NCBI RefSeq assembly: GCF_002197815.1
Contig: NZ_NIUB01000034.1
Location: 1-52,383, forward strand
Reading direction: 5' to 3'
Source: Pseudomonas oleovorans subsp. oleovorans
GTDB lineage: Bacteria; Pseudomonadota; Gammaproteobacteria; Pseudomonadales; Pseudomonadaceae
Length of the DNA: 52,383 nucleotides
The notes under the pieces are model-generated. The model worked only from the letters and a program-made list of their open reading frames with translations. It had not been told where the DNA came from and did no database searches. Positions 8,771 to 18,900 of this stretch are shown in pieces. The stretch's first letter is position 1. Each line of letters starts with the position of its first letter. A program made the position numbers and the translations under genes.

Positions 8771-9239
8771 CACGACCGGCACCTACCTGGTCGATTCGCC
8801 AGTGACGGAAAACGACATCCTGCTGATGGCCAAGCAACTGGCCAGCCTGCGCCTGCGCAAGGGACGAGCACTGACCTCGCCTAAGGAGGTGTTCAGTCAC
8901 CTACAGGCGCTGCTGGCTGACTATGAGCATGAGGTATTTGCCCTGCTCATGCTCGACAGCAGGCACCGGGTGATCGCATTTGAGGAAGTGTTTCGCGGCA
9001 CGCTGGATAGCGCCAGCGTCTACCCACGGGAAGTCGTGAAGATCGCCCTGGAGCACAACGCAGCCGCAATCATCCTGGTGCATAACCACCCCTCAGGTGA
9101 TCCCGAGCCCAGCCAGGCGGATCGCAATCTCACCACGAAACTGCAAGACGCGCTGAATCTCGTCAGTGTGCGCACGCTCGATCACATCGTGGTGGGGAAC
9201 GAAGGCTGCGTGTCACTGGCAGAACTGGGCTACCTGTAA
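8742..9239 (+). CDS. radC: RadC-family JAB/MPN protein
   Basis: A 165-aa RadC-like protein of the short, mobile-element type (YeeS/YkfG), which lacks the N-terminal helix-hairpin-helix of chromosomal RadC. The JAMM metal motif is complete: Glu in IAFEEVFRGTLDSA, then HNHPSGDPEPSQAD at about 114-127. The family is called DNA repair protein, but its true role is unknown; island copies have been linked to anti-restriction. The start is preceded by AGGAGG, inside the end of the previous gene. Confidence 0.92.
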   Translation: MRLHKLKASDTTGTYLVDSPVTENDILLMAKQLASLRLRKGRALTSPKEVFSHLQALLADYEHEVFALLMLDSRHRVIAFEEVFRGTLDSASVYPREVVKIALEHNAAAIILVHNHPSGDPEPSQADRNLTTKLQDALNLVSVRTLDHIVVGNEGCVSLAELGYL

Positions 9240-9248
9240 GGAGGCGAT

Positions 9249-9419
9249 ATGAAGCTACTGCTACGCACGTTCGCAGCCGCGTTCATGTTTGCCGGGATCC
9301 TGGCTGGCTGCCTTGCGATATTGCTACTGGTGATTCTGGTGGTGCGCTTTCCGCCATTACTGATCGCTGTGGTGTTGGCGTGCTGGATCTTCAATCGGCC
9401 ACCGAAGTCTGAACGCTAG
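9249..9419 (+). CDS. Small membrane protein
   Basis: A 56-aa protein beginning MKLLLRTFAAAFM and containing one or two hydrophobic segments (about residues 8-30 and 34-50) before a short basic tail. AAGGAGG overlaps the radC stop and lies seven bases before the ATG, a near-perfect Shine-Dalgarno, so the gene is most likely translated together with radC. It has no recognisable family. It closes the forward block and is followed by a hairpin. Confidence 0.65.
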   Translation: MKLLLRTFAAAFMFAGILAGCLAILLLVILVVRFPPLLIAVVLACWIFNRPPKSER

Positions 9420-9433
9420 TTGGTCAGAAAACG

Positions 9434-9459
9434 TGGTTACAGCTGAAAGGCTGTAACCA
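9434..9459. terminator. Bidirectional terminator between forward block and brxL
   Basis: The arms tggttacagc (9434-9443) and gctgtaacca (9450-9459) make a perfect 10-bp stem. A T-run lies further downstream on the plus side (9472-9480) and TTTTCT on the minus side. It sits between the convergent radC block and the BREX operon. A second stem (about 9483-9504, gctctgcctggt...ccaggagc) is closer to the brxL stop. Confidence 0.65.
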
Positions 9460-9511
9460 TGCCACTGTCTGCTTTTTTTTTGCTCTGCCTGGTTACCAGG
9501 AGCAAGATCAC

Positions 9512-11611
9512 TCACTCGCTGGCATCCTCAACCTTAACGAACGTTGCACTGAACTCCTTGCATTGCCGGTGTTGCTGCAACCGGTTCGCAAAGCTAAACG
9601 CGTCGTTCAGTTCGAAGCGCTGGAAGATATCCAGCCCACGTCCAAGCACGATTTTCCAGCCCGTATCAGTGGTGATGTCACGATCATGCTTAGTCCCTGT
9701 CGTGTCATACGCCCAAGTGAACTTGATACCCACCCCTGCACATGCGTCAGCAATTTTCTGCAGGCTTTCGGTCTGGCGATCACCATTGAACTCATCCTCC
9801 ACAGTGACCACATGTACAGCTACTTCCTCACCTGAAACCAACTGCTTGCTGATCGTCTCCATCAGCTCCATCAGGTTGCGCAGTTGATGGAACATCCGCA
9901 GGTACGGATCAATAACGATGATCCGCTTAGCCCCTTTCAGATAGGGCCCAAACAGCCTATCGAAGGTGACACCGCGCTGGTTCTCCTGAATAACCAGGTG
10001 CTGAGGTTTCAGCTCTGGCTCTTTGCTCACCGAGCCAGCAGGCTGTTGAATGGGCTGAGGACTGGCCGCATCGCTAACCGGCTCGCTAGGAGCGACATTA
10101 GCCGTCTCGAACAGATCCAGCTCCGACACTTCACTCGCCACTCGCCGGTGGTACTGGTTCGGGTACTCCCCTTCCTCCAGAGTGCTGACCAACTTCTCGA
10201 TGCCATCTTTTCCTTGATAGGCAAAACGAACAGCTGGGTAGGTGGTATCGATGCGCAGCAGCTGGTCCTTGACCCGCTTACGCCCTTCGATGGCACAGCG
10301 CAGCACATCTTCGACCTCTGAGTCAGTCGCCTCGCCATGAGGGAAGAGGATCTTCATCAGTCCGGAGAAAGTCTTGTTGATACCGTCACGATCACGCGTG
10401 GAGATTTCATCCGACAACGTGTACAGACCTTTGTAGCGATCCGAGAAGTCATGGCTGCGCAGTGAACGGAGGATCTCGGCCAGATAATCGACGACAAAGC
10501 CGTAGCCGCTGGAGAACATCTCCCCACGGATTACGTCCACCTCCCAGCCCGGAATGTAGCTGTGCAGGCGGTCGAGGAAGGCCGAATCGTGAAACTTCTC
10601 TGGCAGCGGATCGAATAGATCGCTGTGCTTGAGCATGTACGGCACGGTGTGGTCGGTGTTGCCCACGAACACCATACTGGCCTCGGCCCCAAGGGTTTCC
10701 ACACCCCGCGAGAACGACTTGTTGGCCATGTAGTTCTTCATGATGTCGACCAGCGCCTTGTCCACCCGCTTCTGCTTGCCGGCGAACTCGTCGAAGGCCA
10801 CCACGTCCCAGTAGCCAACCAGGCCGAGCTTGCCCGTACCATTGTGGACAAACAGCTTGGGCACCGTCACCTCTCCGCCGGAAATCAGGATGCCGTGGGG
10901 CGAAAACTCGGAGTAGACGTGCGACTTGCCGGTGCCCTTCGGCCCTAGCTCGATCAGGTTGTAATTCCGTTCGCAGAAGGGAATCAGACGGATCAGCTGC
11001 AAGAGCTTGTTGCGCTTGCCGAACATCTGCGGATTGAAGCCGATGCTCTGGATAAGCAGATCAATCCACTCGTCCGTGGTGAACTGCTTGCGAGACTCCA
11101 AATAGCCGTCGAAATCAAAACGAGAGATCTGGATAGGCTTAAGCGACGCCAGCACCCAAGGAGAGGCGGACTTATCCTCGGTGTAGTCATACTCCAGATC
11201 AGCGATGCACCATACCCCACCGACCAACAGCTTCTGATGTGCTTTCACTGTGCTGGAGTCGATCAGCACCTTCTTTATCCCGAGGTTGGCGAATTCAGCC
11301 TCGTACACATCGTCCTTGTCGTTGAGAGAAACACTTATACGGTCAATGACCTTGTGGCGCCCCTTCTCCTTAATCGTCGAACGCACTAGTCCCGCTTCGT
11401 TGCGATGCACATAGTGCTTGCGCAGGATTTCTTTAACCGTCTCGATGCCGGTTTGAATCGTCGACTCATCATTCGTTGCGCAGTACTGGCCCAGCAGGTA
11501 CTCCAGCACGTAGGACGGCACGATGGCGTTGCCCTTAACAGCTTTGACCAGATCCTTGCGAACGACTAAACCCGCGAAATGCTGGTTGATCTTGTCATCG
11601 AGCTGACTCAT
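9512..11611 (-). CDS. brxL: BREX system Lon-like protein BrxL
   Basis: A 699-aa AAA+ protein, the last gene of the BREX type 1 operon. The P-loop is GPKGTGKSH (about residues 224-232) and Walker B is VVAFDEFA (about 270). A long linker rich in Pro/Ser/Glu (about 500-560) leads to a C-terminal domain with VIDPYLRMFHQLRNLMELMETI, the MIT-C/PLD-like module typical of BrxL. In other BREX systems BrxL forms hexamers on DNA and is needed for phage restriction in some but not all cases. It starts 12 bases after the pglZ stop. The length and all motifs are normal, so it should be functional. Confidence 0.95.
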   Translation of the reverse strand: MSQLDDKINQHFAGLVVRKDLVKAVKGNAIVPSYVLEYLLGQYCATNDESTIQTGIETVKEILRKHYVHRNEAGLVRSTIKEKGRHKVIDRISVSLNDKDDVYEAEFANLGIKKVLIDSSTVKAHQKLLVGGVWCIADLEYDYTEDKSASPWVLASLKPIQISRFDFDGYLESRKQFTTDEWIDLLIQSIGFNPQMFGKRNKLLQLIRLIPFCERNYNLIELGPKGTGKSHVYSEFSPHGILISGGEVTVPKLFVHNGTGKLGLVGYWDVVAFDEFAGKQKRVDKALVDIMKNYMANKSFSRGVETLGAEASMVFVGNTDHTVPYMLKHSDLFDPLPEKFHDSAFLDRLHSYIPGWEVDVIRGEMFSSGYGFVVDYLAEILRSLRSHDFSDRYKGLYTLSDEISTRDRDGINKTFSGLMKILFPHGEATDSEVEDVLRCAIEGRKRVKDQLLRIDTTYPAVRFAYQGKDGIEKLVSTLEEGEYPNQYHRRVASEVSELDLFETANVAPSEPVSDAASPQPIQQPAGSVSKEPELKPQHLVIQENQRGVTFDRLFGPYLKGAKRIIVIDPYLRMFHQLRNLMELMETISKQLVSGEEVAVHVVTVEDEFNGDRQTESLQKIADACAGVGIKFTWAYDTTGTKHDRDITTDTGWKIVLGRGLDIFQRFELNDAFSFANRLQQHRQCKEFSATFVKVEDASE

Positions 11612-11623
11612 GAAGGCTCCCGC

Positions 11624-14131
11624 TTAAAAATCGAATTCACTGGTGAACGAACGACGAATCGTATACCGAGTGGCCTTGTACTGGGTGAAATGCGAGGTGC
11701 CTTCAACCTGCTCTTCGAGTCGTAGCTCAACCTGCTGGTTGTTTGCTTCATCGGCTTTCCGGCTCAGGATGAAGCGCACCGACAGCTCGCGCTCACGCGG
11801 GTTATCGGACGCAAAATCGAACGTCAGCTCATGCGAGTCGGAGATCAGCTCCCCGTCCAGGGTATACAGGCCTGCACGCAAGCGGCGAGCTTGTTTCTTC
11901 TCGGTGACCGCCTCGGACTGATACAGCACAACGGCCAATTGGCCAGTCGTGATACTCCTGCTGCCGCCACCGATGAACTCGACGTCGACACTGCCCACAT
12001 CGCTTTGGCGCTTTTTGTTGATACGCACAACCGGGATCACCACTTCTTGCAACGTGGCTCCGCCATGTACGAACCGGCTGCCTGAGCCTTTGAGACGCAA
12101 GCGGTTGATCGACTTAGGGATCTGTACATCCAGCGATCCTTCAAGTCCCAGCTGTTCAGGGGTGAATGTCCGGAAACCTGCTTGACTACGCAGACCGCGC
12201 CCAAGGACGAAACGTCGGTCGCGATAGAGCACCTCGTCGCCTTCCGGTACGTTGCTGAGAAAATCGCTCTCCTCCAGCGGTCGGTGCTGGTAGATGAAGC
12301 CATGATCTGCAGTGACCAACAGGTTGCTGGCATTGGCGTTGGTCAGTTTCTTTATCAGCCGGACAAGCTCGGACAATGTCTCTTCTGCCGCAGCAAATAC
12401 CCGCTCCTCGGTATCACGGGTATCGCCAGTCTTATCGATCAGGTTGTGGTAGACGTAAACCACATCGTTATCACGCAGGAGTGCCCGTGAGTCGGCCTGG
12501 TTCATAGCCAGCAGATCCTTGGCCAAAACAACAGCAGAACTCGGCACCGCAGCAGCAAGGATCTTTCCGCGATTTGCCGAACCCTGGGCGCTTTGACCAT
12601 CCACCAAAGCGTCACCACTGTCGTTTTCAGCCAGCTGCAGCACCTGATTAGGTAGCAATGCAGCCATGCCCAGTTGCGTGTAACTCGGCAGCATGGAAAG
12701 CGCCGGCTCCAGTTCAGCCTCAAAGCGGTCTTCACGGCGAATCAGGCTCTGCAGCTCTTCACCTACCTCATAACGAAAGGCATCCGAGATCAGCACGCAG
12801 ACCTTAGTCTTGCGCTCCAGGAAGGGCTTTACACAGCGGCTGAAGAAATTCCGCTGCAGCATGATCGGAGCAGCCGTCCAGCTCGGAGCAGAGTCCACAA
12901 ACTGCTGCCAACGATCATTGAGACGAGCCAGATAGTTGTTGGTGTACTGGTTTTCGATCTGAGCGCTGAGCTCCTCCAGCAAGGAGGCCTGGCCAGACTT
13001 GCGCGCGTGATGGACGAATTTGCGATACAGCTGATCTAGCCGATACCAGCTCTTGGCATACTTCTCCACGCCATCGGCCAAGGAGGCCATTTCCAGCTTG
13101 GCTGCATCCAACGTCTGCAAGAACTGCGCGGCATGGTCCAGCGCCAGATAGACATCCTCGAAATGGCTGAACCAATGGCTCTGGCGCCGTTGACGCACAG
13201 ATTGTTCGACATCGGCAGCAGTCGCCGTTCGGACTACCGTCGCGCGAACCAGCTCACTGAGGATCTTGCGGTCGATCAGCTCAAAGTAATCAAGATCCAG
13301 GAGGGCTCGATAATCGAGCTTATGCAGCTTGTCACCAATCTGTAGCACCTCTGCACACTGCGCAGAGAGCAGCTCGAAGCTGCTCTCATGCGAACGGCTG
13401 TCCTTCCAGCGCCGGAGAAAAACTAGCGACTCAGCCGACAAGCGCGACTTGTACTCAGGATCTGTGCCCATCATGAAGCAGGCCTTGAATAGCTCGATCA
13501 CGAAATCGTGCAGTCCCGGCTGCTCCGACACATAGCCGTAGGCGCGCTTCATCTGCTCCCAGAGGAAGCTATCCAGGCCGCTTGTTTCAATAAGCTTGAT
13601 GCGTGTGACTTCAGCATTGGCGAGCTCAGCAAGCAGCTCTTCAAGAATTACATCCAATCGTGGCTCACAGCCTGCACACACGGCGAGCATCTTGAAGCGC
13701 AGCATGCTGTGCGAATCGCCCGACTGCAGCAGCTTATGCAACTGTTCACGCCGCTTAGCCGCACCAAAGAATGCAGCATGTTCCTCCAGCACCGGATAGC
13801 AGTCGGGCCCCAACTCCAGCTCAGCCAACCAAAGGGCAAGCTGGTCCGTGCGGAAGGTATTGCCGCTGGCCAGTTGTACATCAAGCAACCAGTTATCCAG
13901 ATAGGCCGGTTCGGCACCCTCGCGGTAAAGCAGAAACTTCTGCTCAGGCTGTTCGCGCAGGATGCGGTACTTAACACCAAACTCGTTGTTTGCCAGCTCG
14001 ATTTTCTCGACACCCGGCAGCTCTAGCGATTCGAAATCTGCACGGAACTCCAGACGGTTGTCGTACCAGAAGACAATACGCTGCTTCTCAAACAGGTTCG
14101 TCAGCGCCTGGGTTATCTTGAGGTTACTCAT
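11624..14131 (-). CDS. pglZ: BREX-1 phosphatase-like protein PglZ
   Basis: An 835-aa PglZ type A protein of the alkaline-phosphatase superfamily. The metal-binding core is visible as CVLISDAFRYEVGEEL (Asp for the nucleophile region, about 445) and, later, NLLVTADHGFIYQH (DHG, about 612), with YHNLIDKTGD between them. PglZ is essential in every tested BREX system and is thought to act with PglX and BrxC. The ATG at 14131 lies seven bases after the pglX-C stop with GTGAGGA about ten bases ahead; a GTG at 14149 overlapping pglX is the alternative. Normal length, no disruption. Confidence 0.94.
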   Translation of the reverse strand: MSNLKITQALTNLFEKQRIVFWYDNRLEFRADFESLELPGVEKIELANNEFGVKYRILREQPEQKFLLYREGAEPAYLDNWLLDVQLASGNTFRTDQLALWLAELELGPDCYPVLEEHAAFFGAAKRREQLHKLLQSGDSHSMLRFKMLAVCAGCEPRLDVILEELLAELANAEVTRIKLIETSGLDSFLWEQMKRAYGYVSEQPGLHDFVIELFKACFMMGTDPEYKSRLSAESLVFLRRWKDSRSHESSFELLSAQCAEVLQIGDKLHKLDYRALLDLDYFELIDRKILSELVRATVVRTATAADVEQSVRQRRQSHWFSHFEDVYLALDHAAQFLQTLDAAKLEMASLADGVEKYAKSWYRLDQLYRKFVHHARKSGQASLLEELSAQIENQYTNNYLARLNDRWQQFVDSAPSWTAAPIMLQRNFFSRCVKPFLERKTKVCVLISDAFRYEVGEELQSLIRREDRFEAELEPALSMLPSYTQLGMAALLPNQVLQLAENDSGDALVDGQSAQGSANRGKILAAAVPSSAVVLAKDLLAMNQADSRALLRDNDVVYVYHNLIDKTGDTRDTEERVFAAAEETLSELVRLIKKLTNANASNLLVTADHGFIYQHRPLEESDFLSNVPEGDEVLYRDRRFVLGRGLRSQAGFRTFTPEQLGLEGSLDVQIPKSINRLRLKGSGSRFVHGGATLQEVVIPVVRINKKRQSDVGSVDVEFIGGGSRSITTGQLAVVLYQSEAVTEKKQARRLRAGLYTLDGELISDSHELTFDFASDNPRERELSVRFILSRKADEANNQQVELRLEEQVEGTSHFTQYKATRYTIRRSFTSEFDF

Positions 14132-14138
14132 GTACGGA

Positions 14139-15920
14139 TCAGTCCTCACCCTTGGCGTCTAACCCGACGATCTTCTTCAGGGCTGCGCCCAGCTTGAGGT
14201 AGTTGACCTTAACGCCATCGTCCAGATCCAGCTCGACCTGCTCTGTCGCGAGCGGATAAAGCGTATCGCGCTCGTAATCATCCAGCTCAATAAGCTGTTT
14301 TTTGATGGTATCGGCTTCCTTGCTGGCCTTGGTCTTTTCGCTTTGACTGGCAGATGGGTTGATAGCTACCTGCTGCAGATAGTCCAGACGCGAGGCGAGC
14401 TTCTTGCGGAAATCGCGCAGGTAGCTGAGCACTACGCTGACGGTGTCCGGACGGTAACGGTGTAGGTAGACCAATGCGCTGAAGGTGCCCTTGGGGCTGC
14501 TGAACAGCCAGTAGATGGGACGCTTCTTGTAGCGCTTCACATGGTCGGCATAGAACTCGCCCAGGAAGTAGTCGCGTAGGCTGTAGTTGCGCTTGCCTTT
14601 GACGTTGAGCGCTTGCTCGATAAAGGCCAGGTTGTCTTCGTAATGCGCATCGCCAAAGGCCACACGCAGGAACTGGCGGAAACGCAAGGTGATGTCGTCC
14701 GGGAACCAGTCGCCATCCAACAGCGGGATCACGTTGTCGTCATCGGCCGGGAACGTAGGCTGCGGCACCTGGGCCAGATAGTCCGCCAGCGTCTCGCCCT
14801 GGTTAGCCAAGATCAGCCCCGGCTTATCTAAACTGTAGCGACCAAACATGCAGCCCACGGCGTAACTCACCAGCTCGCGCATAGTGTCGGCCAGCAGCAG
14901 CACTTCCAGCTCCTCCTCGCTCTTGTCACCGCCGTAGCGGTAGTGCGGGTTGCAGGTGAGCGTGATCTCGCTCAGCGGCACTTCGGACGTCAGCTCGTCC
15001 TGTAGGCCATAGGCCTCGATGAAGATGCGGTTGTTCTCCTGCTCCAGGCGCTGCATTTCCATCGTCATCTCGCGCCAGTGGGTGCGGAGCGCTTGGTAGC
15101 TAGCCTTGAGCGTGGGTTGGCGATGATCTGGGTGCAGCAGCGGAGAACTGATGAAATCCCATGAGGTCTCGTAGGAGTTCCAGTCAGCGAGAGCTGTCTT
15201 TACGCAGTGCGCCCTGTTGCGACCGACCTCATCCGAAACACCTTCGACCGTTGGCAAATTGAGAACATGCCCCAATTTAAAGTCGAGAGTCGGCGCGAGC
15301 ATCTTCAAGAGATGACTCGTTATGGCGCTGTTTAATAGTGCTTCATGTTGCCCTTGCCGACTCAAATCAATTGAAAATCCCATCGGGCCTTTAGCATCAA
15401 ACATGAACCCGGAAGGAACATTTCTCACTGCAAATGTGCCGCTTGAGATTCCGGACCAAGTAAAACCTGTCTTGAATCCATAGTCGCCGTTGTAGTTGTG
15501 CGATCTCACACGCCCGGTGGCCGGATCCTTGAAAACCTTTAACTCTTCGCCATCGTTATACCAATTTACGACGTATTCGTAGTTTCCTGCCCAACGCCGA
15601 AAATCCCCACCCTTTACATACGGGAAATAGCGCCTCGCACTCTTCTTCGCCAGATGAGTGCTTGACACATCAAATCCAATGCAATCAAGTGCGACCTCAT
15701 GCCAGAGTCTGAGAAACAAACTATTACTACCAGTGGTCAAGCCCTCTCTTGTCTCTATATTCTTAGAGAGTGGCAAATTGCGATCGAAGCTCCTCAATAC
15801 GGCGTCGGATGCCCAATAGGCGATGGCTCGTCCAGGAATCTTCTTGAAGTCCGCCGCCGAAGCCCGAAAAAAGTACTTCTCCATGCCCTGCTCGCGGCCG
15901 CTGTTTTGGTGATCACTCAT
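14139..15920 (-). CDS. pglX: PglX C-terminal half (target-recognition part), split ORF
   Basis: A 593-aa protein that matches the C-terminal half of BREX methyltransferase PglX and starts exactly where the N-terminal half stops. Recognisable PglX segments are FFRASAADFKKIPGRAIAYW (residues 16-35), GLTTGSNSLFLRLWHEV, RYFPYVKGGDFRRWAGNYEY, WSGISSGTFAVR and, near the end, RPIYWLFSSPKGTFSALVYLH. This half has no SAM-binding or NPPY motif. By analogy with PglX structures it carries target recognition. Its ATG overlaps the RT stop (ATGA), and GGGAGAG lies about seven bases before it. The first 14 residues (MSDHQNSGREQG...) look like old linker plus a new start. The frame is intact throughout, so the two halves may assemble like HsdM and HsdS. 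Confidence 0.93.
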   Translation of the reverse strand: MSDHQNSGREQGMEKYFFRASAADFKKIPGRAIAYWASDAVLRSFDRNLPLSKNIETREGLTTGSNSLFLRLWHEVALDCIGFDVSSTHLAKKSARRYFPYVKGGDFRRWAGNYEYVVNWYNDGEELKVFKDPATGRVRSHNYNGDYGFKTGFTWSGISSGTFAVRNVPSGFMFDAKGPMGFSIDLSRQGQHEALLNSAITSHLLKMLAPTLDFKLGHVLNLPTVEGVSDEVGRNRAHCVKTALADWNSYETSWDFISSPLLHPDHRQPTLKASYQALRTHWREMTMEMQRLEQENNRIFIEAYGLQDELTSEVPLSEITLTCNPHYRYGGDKSEEELEVLLLADTMRELVSYAVGCMFGRYSLDKPGLILANQGETLADYLAQVPQPTFPADDDNVIPLLDGDWFPDDITLRFRQFLRVAFGDAHYEDNLAFIEQALNVKGKRNYSLRDYFLGEFYADHVKRYKKRPIYWLFSSPKGTFSALVYLHRYRPDTVSVVLSYLRDFRKKLASRLDYLQQVAINPSASQSEKTKASKEADTIKKQLIELDDYERDTLYPLATEQVELDLDDGVKVNYLKLGAALKKIVGLDAKGED

Positions 15921-18900
15921 TCTTTCTCTCCCGCCGGCAATACCTTGCGGCCAAAATCAATTTCAAATCCATCCGGCACCGGTTTGAAGGGTTTGGCCGG
16001 TGAGCGATAGCTGCTCTGGAACTGGCGCAGCGCCCGCACGTCAATCTCGCCAATCACGCAATAGTCGGTCACACCGCCCTTAACTCGAAGCACATCACGC
16101 TCCCAACTGTCTTTTGCGGGGGCGCGAATGCGGCTATCACCGTATTGGCGGTCATTGCACTGGATGATGTAAGCGTGCATATCCAGCGCGGCAGACTCCA
16201 CCAGGGCATTGAAGGTTTCTGTGTCCTGGTTCCACTCGGGTACAAACAGCGCGTCCACCTTGCCGCGCAGGGCGGCGCGATAGCTGATGTTGGTCAGCTC
16301 GCTGCAGATCAGCAGGGCAAAACGCAAGTCACCATGCTGCAGAATGGGCGGTGTTCGCCACGTCTTGTCAGGATTCAACTCCAAGCCAGCCAGGCGCTGC
16401 AGTTCACGTTCCTCATGCAGGGCTGGGCGCTGTTTGTCCTGCCGATAGATCATCAACGATGGGAAGCCCAGCCCATCGTGCGACAGCGCAGCCCACACCT
16501 GGTTGCGCACGCGACCTTTGCTGACATGCAAGTATTCGATGCCTGTGATCAGCGAGATGCCACGCCCTTGCAGCTTGCGAGCAATGCGGATGAACCAGTG
16601 CGCGGGCAAGGCCAGCTCGGGAAGTACCAGGTAGCGGCTTTCCCTTGGCTGAGCAATCACAGCATCCAACAAGCGACACAGGCGCGCGTAACGCTCGGCA
16701 TCAGGATCAGGGATGCACATGACCGAAGCTGTCCAGCTCACCATCTGCGTTTTCCAACTGGAGACGGCGATGGCGTACTTGCGCTGCGGCTGGCCATCCG
16801 GGATCTGTAGCACGCCGTGCTTATCGAAAGCAGGCGCGGCATTACCAAGCTCGAAGCCGCGTACGGCGAGGACGACAGCTTGCATGGCCCCGTGCGCCGC
16901 AGCATCGTAGGCCGCCTTGTTCAGGATAAACAGCTCCGGCAAGTTGTAAGGCCGGGTGGCAAACAGCAGCCCGTGCGGCAAACCTTTGAAGCGGATCCAC
17001 TTGGCAAGCACTTGGTTACCGTCAAGCACGGCTTCTGGCAGCAAATCGTCCGCAAGGGTGCAGGATGCAACGGCCTTTTTCGCCGGGATGCCACGCTGGG
17101 CCACCATTTCCTTGGGCAGACCGAGGAAGCGGAAAGGCATGTGCGCCAGATCAAATGAGAACAGCCTCGCTTGCTGGGTTTGGAAACCCTTGATGGGGAA
17201 CAAATACCAATTCAGGAAGGCATCGATATTCGCCGGTGCATAGCCCTCCATGTGTGCCAGCCAGGCCGCCTTACCGTCTTTCGATAGCCGAGGTGGAAAG
17301 GCAGCACTGATGCTCTCGCGTACCGTGGTGAAAAGCTGCTTTTGCCAGCGCTCCAGCATTTCGCTCTGGCTTGGTTTGTCTTCTGCGGGGCAGGCCTTAA
17401 TGCTGAGCTCGCAACCTTGTGACACTTGCGTGCACAGTTGCTCCAGCCCTCGCAAAATCTGACGCAAGGCTGCAAAGTCTTCGCATGCCGTAGCAAGGCG
17501 AATAACCCGTGGTAGGTAGACCGACAGATCAAAAAACTGCGGCAGCACCAGCACATGCTGGACAAACGCACGGAAGAAGGCCTGGCGATGGTCGCGCCAA
17601 GCGTCTGGCTGCAGGTCACGTTCGTAGGCTTCAAAGTCACGCAGCTTGATGGCAAAGCCCGCCCGGCGCATGGTCAGGGCATCTGCCTTGCGCAGGTTAT
17701 CGGCGGCCTCACCGTCGCTTTGCGTAGCGGCCAAAAGATCGGTTCCCACATGGCTTGCAGCGCGCGGCAAACGGGGCATGGCGCGCCATTCGCTGGCCCG
17801 CTCGTGGATCTGGTGAGCGATGGCATCCACCAGGGTTTTTCCCGGCTCACCTGCCAACATGAACACCTTGTTCTTGGCGTTGGCAAAGCGGATATGGCTG
17901 TCGCTCAAATAGACGGGCTGAAAACCGATCTGCTTGTACTCCTCGCCTGGCACCCACGCCAGCATGCCGCTGGAGCGGGCGAACAACCACTCCCACAGCT
18001 CAGCCGTGGAACGGAAGCTGGCACCGTTCTCCATGACCAGGAGGATGTCATCTACATAGCGGCCGTAGTACAGCGGCGCAATCTGCTGCTCGACGACGCG
18101 ATCCAGCTCAATCAGCGCAACGTTCGCCACCACGGCTGAAGCTGGCAGACCTACGGGCAGGCCCCTCTTCAGCGGCGTGGCTGCCGCCCATGCCTGCAGC
18201 GCCTGAATGAAGAGGCGATGCAGCTTAGATTGAGCGGGAGACAGTTCCAGCCCCAGCACATCCGTAACGAAGGCTGGATTGAGCATGAAGCCAGGATTCA
18301 GCTCGTGATAGAAAGAGCTGACATCCGCCGTGAGCGCTACGATATTCTTGTCTGCGTCCAACGCAGTACGCATGGCCTCGATACCCTGGTCACGCCAGTC
18401 GCGGAAAGGCTTCAGGTACGGCTGAAAAGAGCCCAGCGAAAGCGCATTGATGCCTTTCCCATCTTGCGTGCGACGCAATCGGTTGCCATAGGCACAGTCG
18501 GTCAACTGGGCATCGAACAGATGGCCAACCTCCAACATCCAGAGGGTGGACAGCACATGAAAGTCCAGGCTGCACTGGGCCATCACTCGAAATTCGGCTT
18601 TGGGCTTTTGGGGATGTTCGCCTTCAGCCAGAAGGCCACAGGCATGGGCCCACTCCTCGGCCGGAGATGAAAAGATCAGGCCATTGCCATTCTGCTTGCG
18701 ATACTCATCCCAGCAAGACATGTCCACCGACTTGGTGGCCAGAGTCCAGCCGCCGATAAACTCGGGTTGCGTGACCCAGGACTCATCATCGCTAAGCAGC
18801 TTCGCGAGCAAAGCAGTCAGGTTGGCATGGAGTGCGTCCTCGTAGTTCGCAATCGCGTCCAGCGATGCATGAGACGAGTAGTACAGGTCCACCTTGGCTT

